Made by a program: the position numbers and the translations under genes
In this document: positions 35,689-44,879 of the stretch, piece by piece
Position numbering within the stretch: the first letter of the stretch is position 1
Layout of the letters: each line of letters opens with the position of its first letter
From: Gammaproteobacteria bacterium
Lineage (GTDB): Bacteria; Pseudomonadota; Gammaproteobacteria; Enterobacterales; Alteromonadaceae
Direction of reading: 5' to 3'
Assembly: GCA_018826295.1 (NCBI GenBank)
Contig: JAHJZX010000017.1
Location: forward strand, 62,001-126,000
Length of the DNA: 64,000 nucleotides
The notes under the pieces: generated by a model
Seen by the model: the letters and a program-made list of their open reading frames with translations, nothing else
What the model was told of the DNA's origin: nothing
Databases searched by the model: none

Positions 35689-36972
35689 CTACTGCCGGTA
35701 GATTTGACCGGCTTTCATCACAAAGTTCACCTGACCCATTTGATTGATATCGGTTAACGGATCGCCCGGCACGGCAATAATATCGGCAAATTTGCCGGCG
35801 GCAATACTACCCAGCTCACTGTCAACGCCTAATAGCCTTGCACCTTCAATAGTGGCACTGAGGATGGTATCGATGGCAGGCATGCCAGCTTCAGTCATGT
35901 AGACAAACTCCTTCCAGTTGTTGCCATGTTCAAACACGCCGGCGTCAGTGCCAAACGCAATTTTTACACCGGCTTTATAAGCTTCGGCAAAAGTTTGCTG
36001 AATTTTACTACCAATGGTAGCCGCTTTGGGCCGCACCAAGTCTGGAAAAAAGCCGGCAATGGCGGCTTTATCGGCAGCCCATTTGCCAGCACTGATAGTT
36101 GGTACATAGTAGGTACCGTTTTTGCGCATCAATGTCATGGTGGCCTTGTCCATATAGGTACCGTGCTCAATTGATGCTACACCGGCGCGTATCGCGCGTT
36201 CCATACCTTCTTTACCATGCGCATGCACGGCGACTTTCAGCCCATAGTCGTTTGCTGTGCTGACGATGGCGGCCAGTTCTTCATCAGTAAACTGCGGATT
36301 GCTGCCGCTTTTGGCCACACTTAACACCCCGCCGGTAGCGGTTATTTTAATAACATCAGAACCTTCTTTATAACGCTGGCGTACTGCTTTGCGCGCGTCG
36401 TCGGCACCATTTATCACGCCTTCTTTCGGGCCCGGATCGGCCATTAACGCATAAGCTACACCGTTAGTCGGGTCAGCATGGCCACCTGTGGTAGCAATCG
36501 ATTTACCGGCAGCATAGATACGCGGTCCTTTCACGTAACCCTTAGCAATGGCTTTTTTTAATGCGGTACTGATGTGATGGTTGTCTCCCAGTTCGCGGAC
36601 TGTGGTAAAACCGGCCAGTAAGGTTTTTTCTGCAAAGGTTGCGCCACGCAGCGCGTAGTCAGCTTCATTCATGGTAAAGCCTTCACTGTAAACCGTTGGA
36701 CTAAACTGGGTATAAAAATGGGTGTGCATATCCATTAAACCCGGCATTACTGTGTGCTGGCGTAAGTCGATTACGGTGTCGGCAGCTGTCGGCGCGCGAA
36801 AACCGGCTTCAACGCCAATGATTTTGTCCTGTTCAATTACTATGGTTTGCTTGGCGTAAACATTTTTGTTTTCCGCAGTGATGAGCTTACCGGCATGGAT
36901 CAGAGTTGCGGCATCAACCAGTGAGCTGCTGGCCAATAACGGCAGCAATAAAGCCAGGGGCGTTTTTTTCAT
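35689..36972 (-). CDS. Exported metal-dependent amidohydrolase (prolidase-like)
   Basis: A 427-residue periplasmic or secreted amidohydrolase. Signal peptide about 1-21 (MKKTPLALLLPLLAS...VDA). Metal ligands: HTH in MPGLMDMHTHFY near residue 75, a lysine in SDVIKITATGG near 210 that may be carbamylated, AVHAHGKEG near 248, SIEHGTYMD near 268 and the final aspartate in IAFGTDAGVFEHG near 345. The set matches Xaa-Pro dipeptidase and imidazolonepropionase-like exported enzymes that cleave dipeptides or their N-acyl forms. I start at ATG 36972, where the signal peptide begins; 21 further in-frame codons upstream are unlikely. Single gene. Confidence 0.88.
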   Translation of the reverse strand: MKKTPLALLLPLLASSSLVDAATLIHAGKLITAENKNVYAKQTIVIEQDKIIGVEAGFRAPTAADTVIDLRQHTVMPGLMDMHTHFYTQFSPTVYSEGFTMNEADYALRGATFAEKTLLAGFTTVRELGDNHHISTALKKAIAKGYVKGPRIYAAGKSIATTGGHADPTNGVAYALMADPGPKEGVINGADDARKAVRQRYKEGSDVIKITATGGVLSVAKSGSNPQFTDEELAAIVSTANDYGLKVAVHAHGKEGMERAIRAGVASIEHGTYMDKATMTLMRKNGTYYVPTISAGKWAADKAAIAGFFPDLVRPKAATIGSKIQQTFAEAYKAGVKIAFGTDAGVFEHGNNWKEFVYMTEAGMPAIDTILSATIEGARLLGVDSELGSIAAGKFADIIAVPGDPLTDINQMGQVNFVMKAGQIYRQ

Positions 36973-37073
36973 GTTGTTAGAGCCTTGTAATGGATGATCG
37001 GTTTTCAGTGTTAACATTGCTGGCAAATTCAACAACCAACATGAGACAGGCCGACGTTTTTAGCCGACCAGTG

Positions 37074-37613
37074 TTAGACAATAGCAAAGGTATAGGGAAA
37101 ACCGGCACTTTTTAACTGAAAATGCTGCCGCTTGTTGCAATAAACCGGCATGGCTAATGCTGCCAGTGCGTAGTAAACATTACGGCTTAGTTTTGCCTGC
37201 AAGCCATGCCACAGCTGAACATAGGGTAATAATTGCTGCTGTGGGTCTGGTTTTAACAACATAGGGTAAGCCGGGCTAAGTATCAGCTGCCGTGCCAGAT
37301 TAGTGGTCAGTTGCAGTGCCGGGCCGGTGTCACTATCTACCCATTGCCAGTCAGTAATCAGAAAAGGCGCGTCGGCAACACTGATACGAACTTTCTCTGC
37401 CGGGGTTTGCAAAAAGTACTCGCCATTTTGACAGAGCAATACCGATGCAAATAATTTAACTAAGGCCGGTCGTTGGATCAAACTGTGCTGATAATACCAC
37501 TGCCCCTGGGCGTCGATATGCAAAGGAATATCACCACAAAAGACGGGATGCCATTGTTCAACCGGCGCCAGTGCCGGTTGTTGTAGCTGCTGTTGTAATC
37601 GGGTTAAGTCCAA
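37074..37613 (-). CDS. DUF1285 family protein
   Basis: A cytoplasmic protein of about 179 residues, function unknown. It has the DUF1285 block CGDIPLHIDAQGQWYYQ...IQRPALVKLFA followed by GEYFLQTPAEKVRISV and DAPFLITDWQW. The open frame continues upstream to an ATG at 37712, but that lies within the tRNA-His gene. The first plausible downstream start is TTG 37613, which gives a product beginning LDLTRLQQQLQQ and leaves the tRNA free. No strong ribosome site is seen, so the start stays uncertain. It probably follows the tRNA on the same strand. Confidence 0.7.
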   Translation of the reverse strand: MDLTRLQQQLQQPALAPVEQWHPVFCGDIPLHIDAQGQWYYQHSLIQRPALVKLFASVLLCQNGEYFLQTPAEKVRISVADAPFLITDWQWVDSDTGPALQLTTNLARQLILSPAYPMLLKPDPQQQLLPYVQLWHGLQAKLSRNVYYALAALAMPVYCNKRQHFQLKSAGFPYTFAIV

Positions 37614-37679
37614 TGCGCGTGCTCTGCTGATGGTATTGGCAGTAAGCTTAGCAAAGCTGAAGGTGTCTTTAAAAGGAAG

Positions 37680-37756
37680 TGGGGTGACTGATGGGGATCG
37701 AACCCACGACAACCGGAATCACAATCCGGGGCTCTACCAACTGAGCTACAGTCACC
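37680..37756 (-). tRNA. tRNA-His (anticodon GTG)
   Basis: The full cloverleaf is readable on the minus strand: acceptor GTGACTG/CAGTCAC, the extra G(-1) opposite C73 that marks histidine tRNA, D arm TAGCTCAGTTGGTAGAGC, anticodon arm CCGGATTGTGATTCCGG with GTG at 37720-37722, T arm GTGGGTTCGATCCCC, and an encoded CCA end at 37680-37682. Confidence 0.98.
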
Positions 37757-37768
37757 ACTTAGGCCGGC

Positions 37769-37797
37769 ATTTTACCCAAATTTTTCCACAACACCAA
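37769..37797 (-). promoter_or_regulatory. tRNA-His promoter
   Basis: On the minus strand TTGGTG (37792-37797) and TAAAAT (37769-37774) are spaced by 17 bases. A GC-rich discriminator (GCCGGCC) follows, as is usual for stable-RNA promoters under stringent control. Confidence 0.7.
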
Positions 37798-37908
37798 GCT
37801 TTTTACTGGAATTTAGGGGTTAACAGGTTGTAGTCTGTTCTGCGGCTTTAGCAGGTTTTATGCTATCCTGCGGGCGTTTTGCAATTTTTCAGTCAACAGG
37901 AGAGTGCA

Positions 37909-38733
37909 ATGGAACAAATAACTCAGTTGTTTCAGGACAATCATGAAGTTTTATTAGGCAAGCTGCTGCAATTAGTCGCGGCAATAGTTATTTTTTACGT
38001 CGGCCGGATGGTTGCCAAAGCAATATCGCGTTTTCTGGAAAAGACTCTGCTGGCAAAAGCAGTTGATAAAGCCGTAGTGTCTTTTATTGCCAGTATTGTG
38101 TATGCCGTGCTGCTGATAGCAACCTTATTGATGGCGCTGTCGCAAGTTGGTGTGCAAACCACGTCCTTTATCGCCATTTTAGGTGCTGCTGGTCTGGCGG
38201 TTGGCCTGGCATTGCAGGGATCCTTGGCCAACTTTGCCTCGGGTATTCTTATTATTCTGTTCCGGCCGTTTAAATCCGGTGATTTTATCGAGGCTGGTGG
38301 TGTTACCGGTACGGTAGATAAAATAGAAATTTTTCAAACCATGATGAAAACGCCGGACAACAAGCTGGTTATTGTGCCTAACGCCCAGGTAACGGGCGGT
38401 GCTATTACAAACTATTCAGCTGAGGCTATCCGTCGTGTCGATTTAGTTATTGGTATCAGCTACGACTCTGATCTGCGTAAAGCCAAGCAAATATTGCAGG
38501 ATATCCTGAAGAACGACAGCCGGGTATTACAAGAGCCTGCAGCGGCAGTCAACGTGGCAGCATTGGCCGATTCATCGGTAAACTTTAATGTCAGGCCCTG
38601 GGTTAACTCAGCCGATTATTGGAATGTATATTGGGACACACTGGAAAAAGTGAAACTGAGCTTTGATGAGCAGGGCATCGCTATTCCGTTTCCACAGATG
38701 GACGTACATATTAAGCAAGACAAGCAGGAGTAG
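37909..38733 (+). CDS. mscS: Small-conductance mechanosensitive channel MscS
   Basis: A 274-residue inner-membrane channel that opens on membrane tension to release solutes after osmotic downshock. Three transmembrane helices: about 17-40, 55-78, and the pore helix TM3 about 85-118 with GAAGLAVGLALQGSLANFASG, the Gly/Ala-rich signature. The beta domain has FRPFKSGDFIE and VPNAQVTGGAITNYS, and the C-terminal alpha/beta domain is present. CAGGAGAG precedes ATG 37909; an earlier in-frame ATG at 37879 is less likely. Length is close to E. coli MscS (286). The DUF481 gene starts just after its stop. Confidence 0.95.
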   Translation: MEQITQLFQDNHEVLLGKLLQLVAAIVIFYVGRMVAKAISRFLEKTLLAKAVDKAVVSFIASIVYAVLLIATLLMALSQVGVQTTSFIAILGAAGLAVGLALQGSLANFASGILIILFRPFKSGDFIEAGGVTGTVDKIEIFQTMMKTPDNKLVIVPNAQVTGGAITNYSAEAIRRVDLVIGISYDSDLRKAKQILQDILKNDSRVLQEPAAAVNVAALADSSVNFNVRPWVNSADYWNVYWDTLEKVKLSFDEQGIAIPFPQMDVHIKQDKQE

Positions 38734-38735
38734 AT

Positions 38736-39482
38736 ATGAAGGGTTATTCAATTCTGGCATTGGCCGTGTTGGCCAGTATGTCGGTGCAGGCAAATGATAC
38801 TGCAGCCAGCGGTAAAGTGTGGACAACGTCGGCTGAGCTTGGCGCTATTACCACCTCGGGCAATACCGTTGGTACTTCAGTAACCGGTAAAATTGATGCC
38901 AAACAAGAGCTGCAGCAGTGGAGTAACCAGTACATTTTCAGTGCTTTTTTTAAAGAAGATGAAAAAACCGACGCTGACGGTAACAAATTTACTGAAAAAT
39001 CAGCCGAGCGTTATTTAATTTCAGCAAAAACAGCCTATAAGCTGGACGATGAATTCGACAAGTTGTTTGCTTTTGGCTCTTACACGGATGATGAATTTGG
39101 TGCTTATACCGAGTACACCACTTTAGCGGTCGGTTATGGTACCCGTTGGTATAACGCTGAAGATAAATCGCTGGACGTTGAAATCGGTCCGGGTTATTTC
39201 ACTGGCAAAAGATCGAGCGGCGAAACGGAGCAAGGCCTGATCGTACGCGGCGCGGCTGCGTTTAAATGGACGATTAGTGAATCTGCCAGTTTCGGCCAAA
39301 CGTTAAGCGTAGAATACGGTGACGACAATACCCGTACTATTGCCGAAACGGCGCTATTGGCAAAAATTAACGGCTCGTTACAAATGAAAGCGGCTTTTCA
39401 GGTGCAGAACGACTCTGATGTTACTGCCGGCAAGAAAAGTACCGATACGCAAACCTCGCTAACCCTGGTGTATTCATTCTAA
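38736..39482 (+). CDS. DUF481 outer-membrane beta-barrel protein (YdiY-like)
   Basis: A 248-residue exported protein. Signal peptide about 1-19 (ends SVQA). The mature part is a run of amphipathic strands: WTTSAELGAITTSGNTVG, WSNQYIFSAFFKED, RYLISAKTAYKLDDEF, LFAFGSYTDDEFGAY, and a C-terminal strand ending in phenylalanine (SLTLVYSF), typical of outer-membrane barrels and of the DUF481 family. The function is unknown. Its start overlaps the region just past the mscS stop (the mscS 3' end supplies GCAGGAG), so the two are co-transcribed. Confidence 0.85.
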   Translation: MKGYSILALAVLASMSVQANDTAASGKVWTTSAELGAITTSGNTVGTSVTGKIDAKQELQQWSNQYIFSAFFKEDEKTDADGNKFTEKSAERYLISAKTAYKLDDEFDKLFAFGSYTDDEFGAYTEYTTLAVGYGTRWYNAEDKSLDVEIGPGYFTGKRSSGETEQGLIVRGAAAFKWTISESASFGQTLSVEYGDDNTRTIAETALLAKINGSLQMKAAFQVQNDSDVTAGKKSTDTQTSLTLVYSF

Positions 39483-39603
39483 CCTGACCGGCGCCAGCTT
39501 AGGCATCTCTCTGGCGCCAACTTTTCTTATCTGCCTGTTCATACACTGTTTTTTTCGACTATGCTTGCTGCATTAGTTTAACTTACTGTGCAGTGTTAAC
39601 GGC

Positions 39604-41898
39604 ATGACAAGGATAGTGAAGCATCGTCATAAACTCCTGTTGCAACGCCCCTGGTTTGGCGCCTTGCTGTATGGAATTTTTGGCATTGCCTGGATAACAG
39701 GTAGTGACAGGCTGCTGGTTTGGCTAATTCAGGATCTGCCAACGCTGATCCAGTATCAGGCCTATAAAGGTTACTTTTATATCGCACTGACAGCGTTACT
39801 GGCCTGGTTTCTGCTGCGGCAAAAACAGCATTATGCCCGCTCGCTGGATAATACCGAGCAGCAATTAGCCGCTACCTTTACTTATGCCGCTGTCGGCATA
39901 GCCCACGTTGGCCTGGATGGCCGGTTTTTGCGTGCCAATGCACAAATGTGTCAGTTGCTGGGTTACAGTGAGCAGCAACTGATAACCATGACCTTCAGAC
40001 AAATTACGCATCCGGCCGATTTAGCTCTGGATGAACAAGCGGTACAGCAGCTATTGCAGGGGGAGCGGCAGCACTACTCGCTGGAAAAACGTTATCTGCG
40101 GCCCGACAATTCTGTGGTTTGGGCCAGATTGTCGGTGGCCTTGGTACATGAGGAAGCCAAATCCTATTTTATTTCGGTGGCACTTGATATTACCCAGCAG
40201 CGGCAGGTACAGCAGCAACTTGAGCAAAGTGAATTGCGTTTTCGCACTTTGCTGGACAATGCGCCACAATTGGCGATCCAGGGCTATAAAGCAGATGGCA
40301 CCACCTTTTACTGGAACAAAGCCAGTGAACAGATTTACGGTTACAGTCAACAGGAAGCTGTCGGGCAAAATTTGCTGGATTTGATTATACCTTCCTATAT
40401 GCACGACGGCGTGGCCCAGGCTATGGCGAAAATGGCGGCAACCGGGCAGGGAGCGCCATCAGAGGAGTTGGCTCTGCGGCGCAAAGACGGCTCTCTGGTG
40501 CCGGTATATTCGGGTCATGCGGTGATTAAATTACCCGATATGGAGCCGCAAATTTTCTGTATCGATCTGGACTTAACCGAGCGCAAACAGCAAGCCGCCG
40601 AGCTGGCGTTTTTAGCCGACTACGACCCCATTACGTTGTTACCCAACCGGCAGTATTTTATGCAGCGCGTTGCTGAAACCCTGCAGTTAGCCAGCACTAA
40701 TCACTGTGCGGTATTGTTGCTGGATCTGGATAATTTTAAAAATATTAATGACAGCTTTGGCCATAGCGCCGGTGATGAATTATTGCGCTTGGTGAGTCAG
40801 CGCTTGCAGCGTCTATGTCTGCCGGAGCATATTCTGGCCCGGTTGGGGGGCGATGAGTTTGCCGTGCTGGTCACTAAAATTAGCGGCCTGGCGCAGTTAA
40901 ATCAATTAACCGGGAAATTGATGCAAGCGCTGCAGCAGCCCTGCATGTTAGCCAACAAAGTTGAAGTAATACCGGCGGCATCGCTTGGTATAGCGCTGTG
41001 GCCTGAGCACGCCACCGATCCGGAAGGCTTGCTGCGCGCGGCAGATGCCGCTATGTATGCCGTAAAAAGCCAGGGCCGTAACAATATTGCCTTTTATGAC
41101 GCTGGCTTAACTGTGCAGGCCAGGCAAAGGGTAGTGATGGAATCGCGGCTGCGCAGTGCCATTAATCTGGGGCAGTTGTACTGCGTATATCAGCCACAGC
41201 TGGAGTTAAGCACAGGGCGCATCGTTGGTGCCGAAGTGTTGCTGCGCTGGCACGACGAACAGTTAGGGCCGGTGTCGCCGGCAGAATTTATTCCACTGGC
41301 TGAAAGCTGTGGCTTGATCCATCAACTCGGGCTCTGGGTACTACAGCATAGTTGTCATCAGGTCAGTCAATGGTTGCAGGCTGGCTTACCGGCTTTTCGG
41401 CTGGCGGTGAATGTCTCGGCGCAACAGTTTGCTAAAGATACCATGTTGCAGCAATTGAAGCAGGTGCTGCAAGACAGTGGCTTGTCGGCGCAGTTGCTGG
41501 AGTTGGAAGTAACAGAAAGTGCGCTAATGACCGATGAAGCCAGAGTGATTGATACCATGCATCAAATCCGTGCACTGGGCGTACGTTTGGCGATTGATGA
41601 TTTTGGTACCGGCTACTCTTCATTATCCTATTTGAAGCGGTTACCGCTGGACGTACTGAAAATAGATAAACGTTTTATTGAACACATCCCGGCAGAGCAG
41701 GATGATAAACAAATTGCCAGCGCCATTATTGCGCTGGCACATACGATGAATTTTAAAGTGCTGGCTGAAGGTGTGGAAACCGCAGAGCAGCTGCAGTTTC
41801 TGCAACAGCAGGGCTGCGATTATTATCAGGGTTACTATTTCAGCAAACCTTTGGCGGCAGACGATTTTGCCGCCTTGCTGCAAAACAGCGGCGGCTAG
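39604..41898 (+). CDS. Membrane PAS-PAS-GGDEF-EAL cyclic-di-GMP protein
   Basis: A 764-residue sensor. Two transmembrane helices near the N-terminus (about 18-42 and 55-74) are followed by PAS domains at about 83-200 (TYAAVGIAHVGLDGRFL, QITHPADLALDE) and 208-330 (GYSQQEAVGQNLLDLI). The GGDEF domain (about 340-495) has DPITLLPNRQYF and an intact ARLGGDEF near 414, but no RxxD inhibitory site (the position reads LPEH). The EAL domain (about 512-757) is complete: EVLLRW, NVSAQQF, LEVTESALM, DDFGTGYSSLSYLK, DKRFI and EGVET. It is therefore likely a phosphodiesterase, perhaps with cyclase or GTP-sensing activity. It overlaps sbcC by 4 bases convergently. Confidence 0.93.
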   Translation: MTRIVKHRHKLLLQRPWFGALLYGIFGIAWITGSDRLLVWLIQDLPTLIQYQAYKGYFYIALTALLAWFLLRQKQHYARSLDNTEQQLAATFTYAAVGIAHVGLDGRFLRANAQMCQLLGYSEQQLITMTFRQITHPADLALDEQAVQQLLQGERQHYSLEKRYLRPDNSVVWARLSVALVHEEAKSYFISVALDITQQRQVQQQLEQSELRFRTLLDNAPQLAIQGYKADGTTFYWNKASEQIYGYSQQEAVGQNLLDLIIPSYMHDGVAQAMAKMAATGQGAPSEELALRRKDGSLVPVYSGHAVIKLPDMEPQIFCIDLDLTERKQQAAELAFLADYDPITLLPNRQYFMQRVAETLQLASTNHCAVLLLDLDNFKNINDSFGHSAGDELLRLVSQRLQRLCLPEHILARLGGDEFAVLVTKISGLAQLNQLTGKLMQALQQPCMLANKVEVIPAASLGIALWPEHATDPEGLLRAADAAMYAVKSQGRNNIAFYDAGLTVQARQRVVMESRLRSAINLGQLYCVYQPQLELSTGRIVGAEVLLRWHDEQLGPVSPAEFIPLAESCGLIHQLGLWVLQHSCHQVSQWLQAGLPAFRLAVNVSAQQFAKDTMLQQLKQVLQDSGLSAQLLELEVTESALMTDEARVIDTMHQIRALGVRLAIDDFGTGYSSLSYLKRLPLDVLKIDKRFIEHIPAEQDDKQIASAIIALAHTMNFKVLAEGVETAEQLQFLQQQGCDYYQGYYFSKPLAADDFAALLQNSGG

Positions 41899-44879
41899 CC
41901 GACGATTTTGATCTGGCTGTAACCCAGCCCTTGCTGCTTTTCTACGTTGATTTGCAGTGGAATACGCTGTTTTAGTGCCTCAACATGGCTGATAATGCCG
42001 ATCATCTTGCCGCTGGCGTTCAGGTTGTCCAACGCACTTAAGGCGCTGTCCAGCGTGTCGGCATCCAGGGTGCCAAAGCCTTCATCCAAAAACAGCGAGT
42101 CAATGCGGGTTTTGCTGCTGACTAAATCAGATAATGCCAGTGCCAGCGCCAGGCTGACTAAAAAGCTTTCACCGCCGGACAGGGTTTTGGTATCACGCTG
42201 GCTGTCGGCCTGCCAGGTATCCAGTACCACCAGCTCCAGCTCAGCCTCACTATGCCGGGCCAGCTGATAGCGGTTGTGTAGCAGTGACAGCTGGCGGTTG
42301 GCCAGTATAATGAGTTGCTGTAGGGTTAGCCCCTGAGCAAAACGGCGGTATTTGGCGCCATCTGCCGAACCAATCAGGCTGTTTAACCGCTGCCAGTTTT
42401 CAGACTGCGATTGTTGCGCGGCGATCTGTTGCAGCAATTGTTGTTGCGTGTCGCGCCGCGCGCTGTCGCTGCTCAATTGCTGCTGCAAGCGGCCCTGTTG
42501 TTCGGTCAGTTGCTGCACACGCTGTTCTTGCTGCTGCAGTACTTCGCTCAGCTCGTTGGCCGTTAAAGACGTCTGCTGTTGTTGTGCCAGCGCAGTATGG
42601 CGTTGCTGCCAATCACTAAGCAGGCGCTGTGCGGCAACTTCGGCTTGTTGTAAACGCTGCTGCAGTTGTTGCAACTGGTTCAGTTCAGTCTCAGGCAAAA
42701 GTGCCGCTTTAAATGCCGCTTCGCTGGCAAAGCTGCTGGCGGCCAACGCTTGCTGCCATTGCTGTTCGGCCTGCTGTAATTGCGGCGCCAGTTGCTGCTG
42801 TTGTCGCGCCAGGATCTGCTGTTGTCCTTGCCCTTGTTGCAGCTGTTGTTGCACCTGCTGTAAACGGGCCGTCAACTCTGCCAAAGTGTCGCTTGGCAGT
42901 TGTGCTGCAGGCTCGCTCAGTTGCATCGCTTGCCATTGATGTTGCCAATTTGCGTATTGCTGTTCAAGCTCGGCTTGCTGCTGCCCAATACGTTGCTCTT
43001 GCTGCTCAGCCAACTGCAAACGGTGCTGATTTTCAGCCAGTTGCCGCTCGGTATCCTGTACTTGTTTTGTCAGTTGCACCTGCTGCTGCTGTAGTTGTTC
43101 TAACTGGCTAAGTTGCTGCGCGGCGTGACTGAGCTCTGTTGTCAGATGTTGCAGGGCGGCGCTAATGCTCGGTGCCGTGCTGCCGGCGGCTTGTTGTTCA
43201 ATGCTGCTGGTCAGGGCGGACAGCTCGGCACTTAATTGGCTGCTGTGTTGTTGCAGCTGCTTAATCTCTGCCGCTAAACGGGCTTCATTTTTGTTCAGCT
43301 CATCGCCGCGCAGCCGTGTTTGCTCCAGCTCTGTTTGCCGCGCCTGCAGTTCTTGTTCAGTAGCACTGCTATTCAGTTGCTGATATTCCGTTATCGCCGG
43401 ATGCTCAGTTGCGCCGCATAGCGGGCAGGGTTGCTGTGGTTGCAACCTGGCCCGATGTGCTGATAGCTGCATGATCAGCTGTTGCTGCTGTAGCAACTGT
43501 GTTTTATCGCGGATCTGTTCCTGCAGGCGCTGGTATTGCTGGCGCAGCGCCAGCAGCTCGGTTTGCACCGGCTGTAACGCTTGCTGAGCTGTGCTGAGCT
43601 GTTGCTGCAAGGCGGCGTACTGTTGCTGCCACTTTTGTTGCTGTTGTATCTGTTGCTGTAGCTGCTGCAAGCGGTATTGTTGCTCGCGCCGGTTTTGCTG
43701 TTGCTGGCGCAGTTGGTCAAATTCCACGCCGTCCAGCTGCTGTGCCAGCAGCTGTGCTGTGCTGCTAAACCCGGCCAGCTGGGTGGTTAACACAGTCTGT
43801 TGCTGCCGGCGTTGTTGCTGTTGTGCCTGCAGTTGCTGTAATTGCTGCTGATTGGCCTGCTTAGCGTGTTGCAGCGTTTGCATACCTTGCCAGAGTATAT
43901 CGGCTTGCTGCTGCGCAGCCTGCGCCAGCGTCGTTGCCAGGTTTTGCTGTTCCAGCTGGCATTGTTGCTGTTGTTGTTGCAGCGTCTGCAGTGCGCTGTG
44001 CAAAGGTGCCAGCTTGCTGGCGGGCTGATGGGCAGTTAGCCTGGCCAGGTCAGACTGATGCGCCGCGGTGGTAGCCCGTGCTTGCTGTAATTCCTGTTCG
44101 GCATCGTGCTGCGCCTGGGTGGCATGGTTAAGCTGCTCACGCCATTGCAGGAGCTGGCGCTGCGCCGCCACAGCCTGTTGCTGCTGCAGCAGCGAGGTTT
44201 TGACAGCGGCCAGTTCGGCAGTTAATAGCTGCTGCTGCTCTGTGCTGAGTAGTTCTACTGCACCGGCCCGGGCTTGTAGTAGTTCAAGCTGATTTTTCTG
44301 CTCGCGGCAATCGTCAAATACCTGCTGTGAAATGCGGCCATAAATAGCAGTACCGGTTAGTTCTTCCAGCAGCTCGGCACGTTCGTTGGCACCGGCATTT
44401 AAAAAGGCAGCAAAGCCACCTTGTGCCAGCAGCATAGATTTAGTGAAACGGCCAAAATCCAGCCCGGTGAGTTCGGTTATCAGTGACAGTTTTTCGCTGG
44501 TTTTCTCTGCCAGAATGTTACCGTCCAGCGTTGCCAGTTCAACCTTGGCAGCTTGCAAATTACCGTCACTGCTACCGCGGGCACGGCGCTGGCTCCAAAA
44601 AGCACGGTAACCCTGGCCGGCTACTTCAAATTCAACTTCGGCCAAACATTCACTGCTATGGCGTGTCATCAATTCATTACTGGTGGGGGATGGCTTGAGC
44701 CGCGGTGTCTGGTGGTACAGCGCCAGACATATGGCATCTAAAATAGTGGTTTTGCCGGCGCCTGTTGGCCCGGTAATAGCAAAGAGCGTGCTTTGGTTAA
44801 AAGGAGGCTGGCGAAAATCAATTAACCACTCGCCGCGCAAAGAATTCAGATTTTGTAACCGTACTGACAATATTTTCAT
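41895..44879 (-). CDS. sbcC: SbcC subunit of the SbcCD nuclease
   Basis: The 994-residue SMC/Rad50-like ATPase of the complex that cleaves DNA hairpins and protein-blocked ends. Walker A is ITGPTGAGKTTILDAI near residue 36; the zinc hook CPLCGATEHP is near 483; the ABC signature LSGGESFLVSLALALALS is near 900; Walker B FLDEGFGTLDADT follows. Both coiled-coil arms are extraordinarily rich in glutamine (for example LQAQQQQRRQQQ), far more than in enterobacterial SbcC. The start ATG overlaps the sbcD stop (ATGA), so the genes are translationally coupled. Confidence 0.95.
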   Translation of the reverse strand: MKILSVRLQNLNSLRGEWLIDFRQPPFNQSTLFAITGPTGAGKTTILDAICLALYHQTPRLKPSPTSNELMTRHSSECLAEVEFEVAGQGYRAFWSQRRARGSSDGNLQAAKVELATLDGNILAEKTSEKLSLITELTGLDFGRFTKSMLLAQGGFAAFLNAGANERAELLEELTGTAIYGRISQQVFDDCREQKNQLELLQARAGAVELLSTEQQQLLTAELAAVKTSLLQQQQAVAAQRQLLQWREQLNHATQAQHDAEQELQQARATTAAHQSDLARLTAHQPASKLAPLHSALQTLQQQQQQCQLEQQNLATTLAQAAQQQADILWQGMQTLQHAKQANQQQLQQLQAQQQQRRQQQTVLTTQLAGFSSTAQLLAQQLDGVEFDQLRQQQQNRREQQYRLQQLQQQIQQQQKWQQQYAALQQQLSTAQQALQPVQTELLALRQQYQRLQEQIRDKTQLLQQQQLIMQLSAHRARLQPQQPCPLCGATEHPAITEYQQLNSSATEQELQARQTELEQTRLRGDELNKNEARLAAEIKQLQQHSSQLSAELSALTSSIEQQAAGSTAPSISAALQHLTTELSHAAQQLSQLEQLQQQQVQLTKQVQDTERQLAENQHRLQLAEQQEQRIGQQQAELEQQYANWQHQWQAMQLSEPAAQLPSDTLAELTARLQQVQQQLQQGQGQQQILARQQQQLAPQLQQAEQQWQQALAASSFASEAAFKAALLPETELNQLQQLQQRLQQAEVAAQRLLSDWQQRHTALAQQQQTSLTANELSEVLQQQEQRVQQLTEQQGRLQQQLSSDSARRDTQQQLLQQIAAQQSQSENWQRLNSLIGSADGAKYRRFAQGLTLQQLIILANRQLSLLHNRYQLARHSEAELELVVLDTWQADSQRDTKTLSGGESFLVSLALALALSDLVSSKTRIDSLFLDEGFGTLDADTLDSALSALDNLNASGKMIGIISHVEALKQRIPLQINVEKQQGLGYSQIKIVG

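Noticed and set aside
42352-42939. Long cysteine-rich plus-strand frame inside sbcC
   Set aside because: It is the shadow of CAG/CAA-rich glutamine codons of sbcC; the Cys runs come from complementing those codons.
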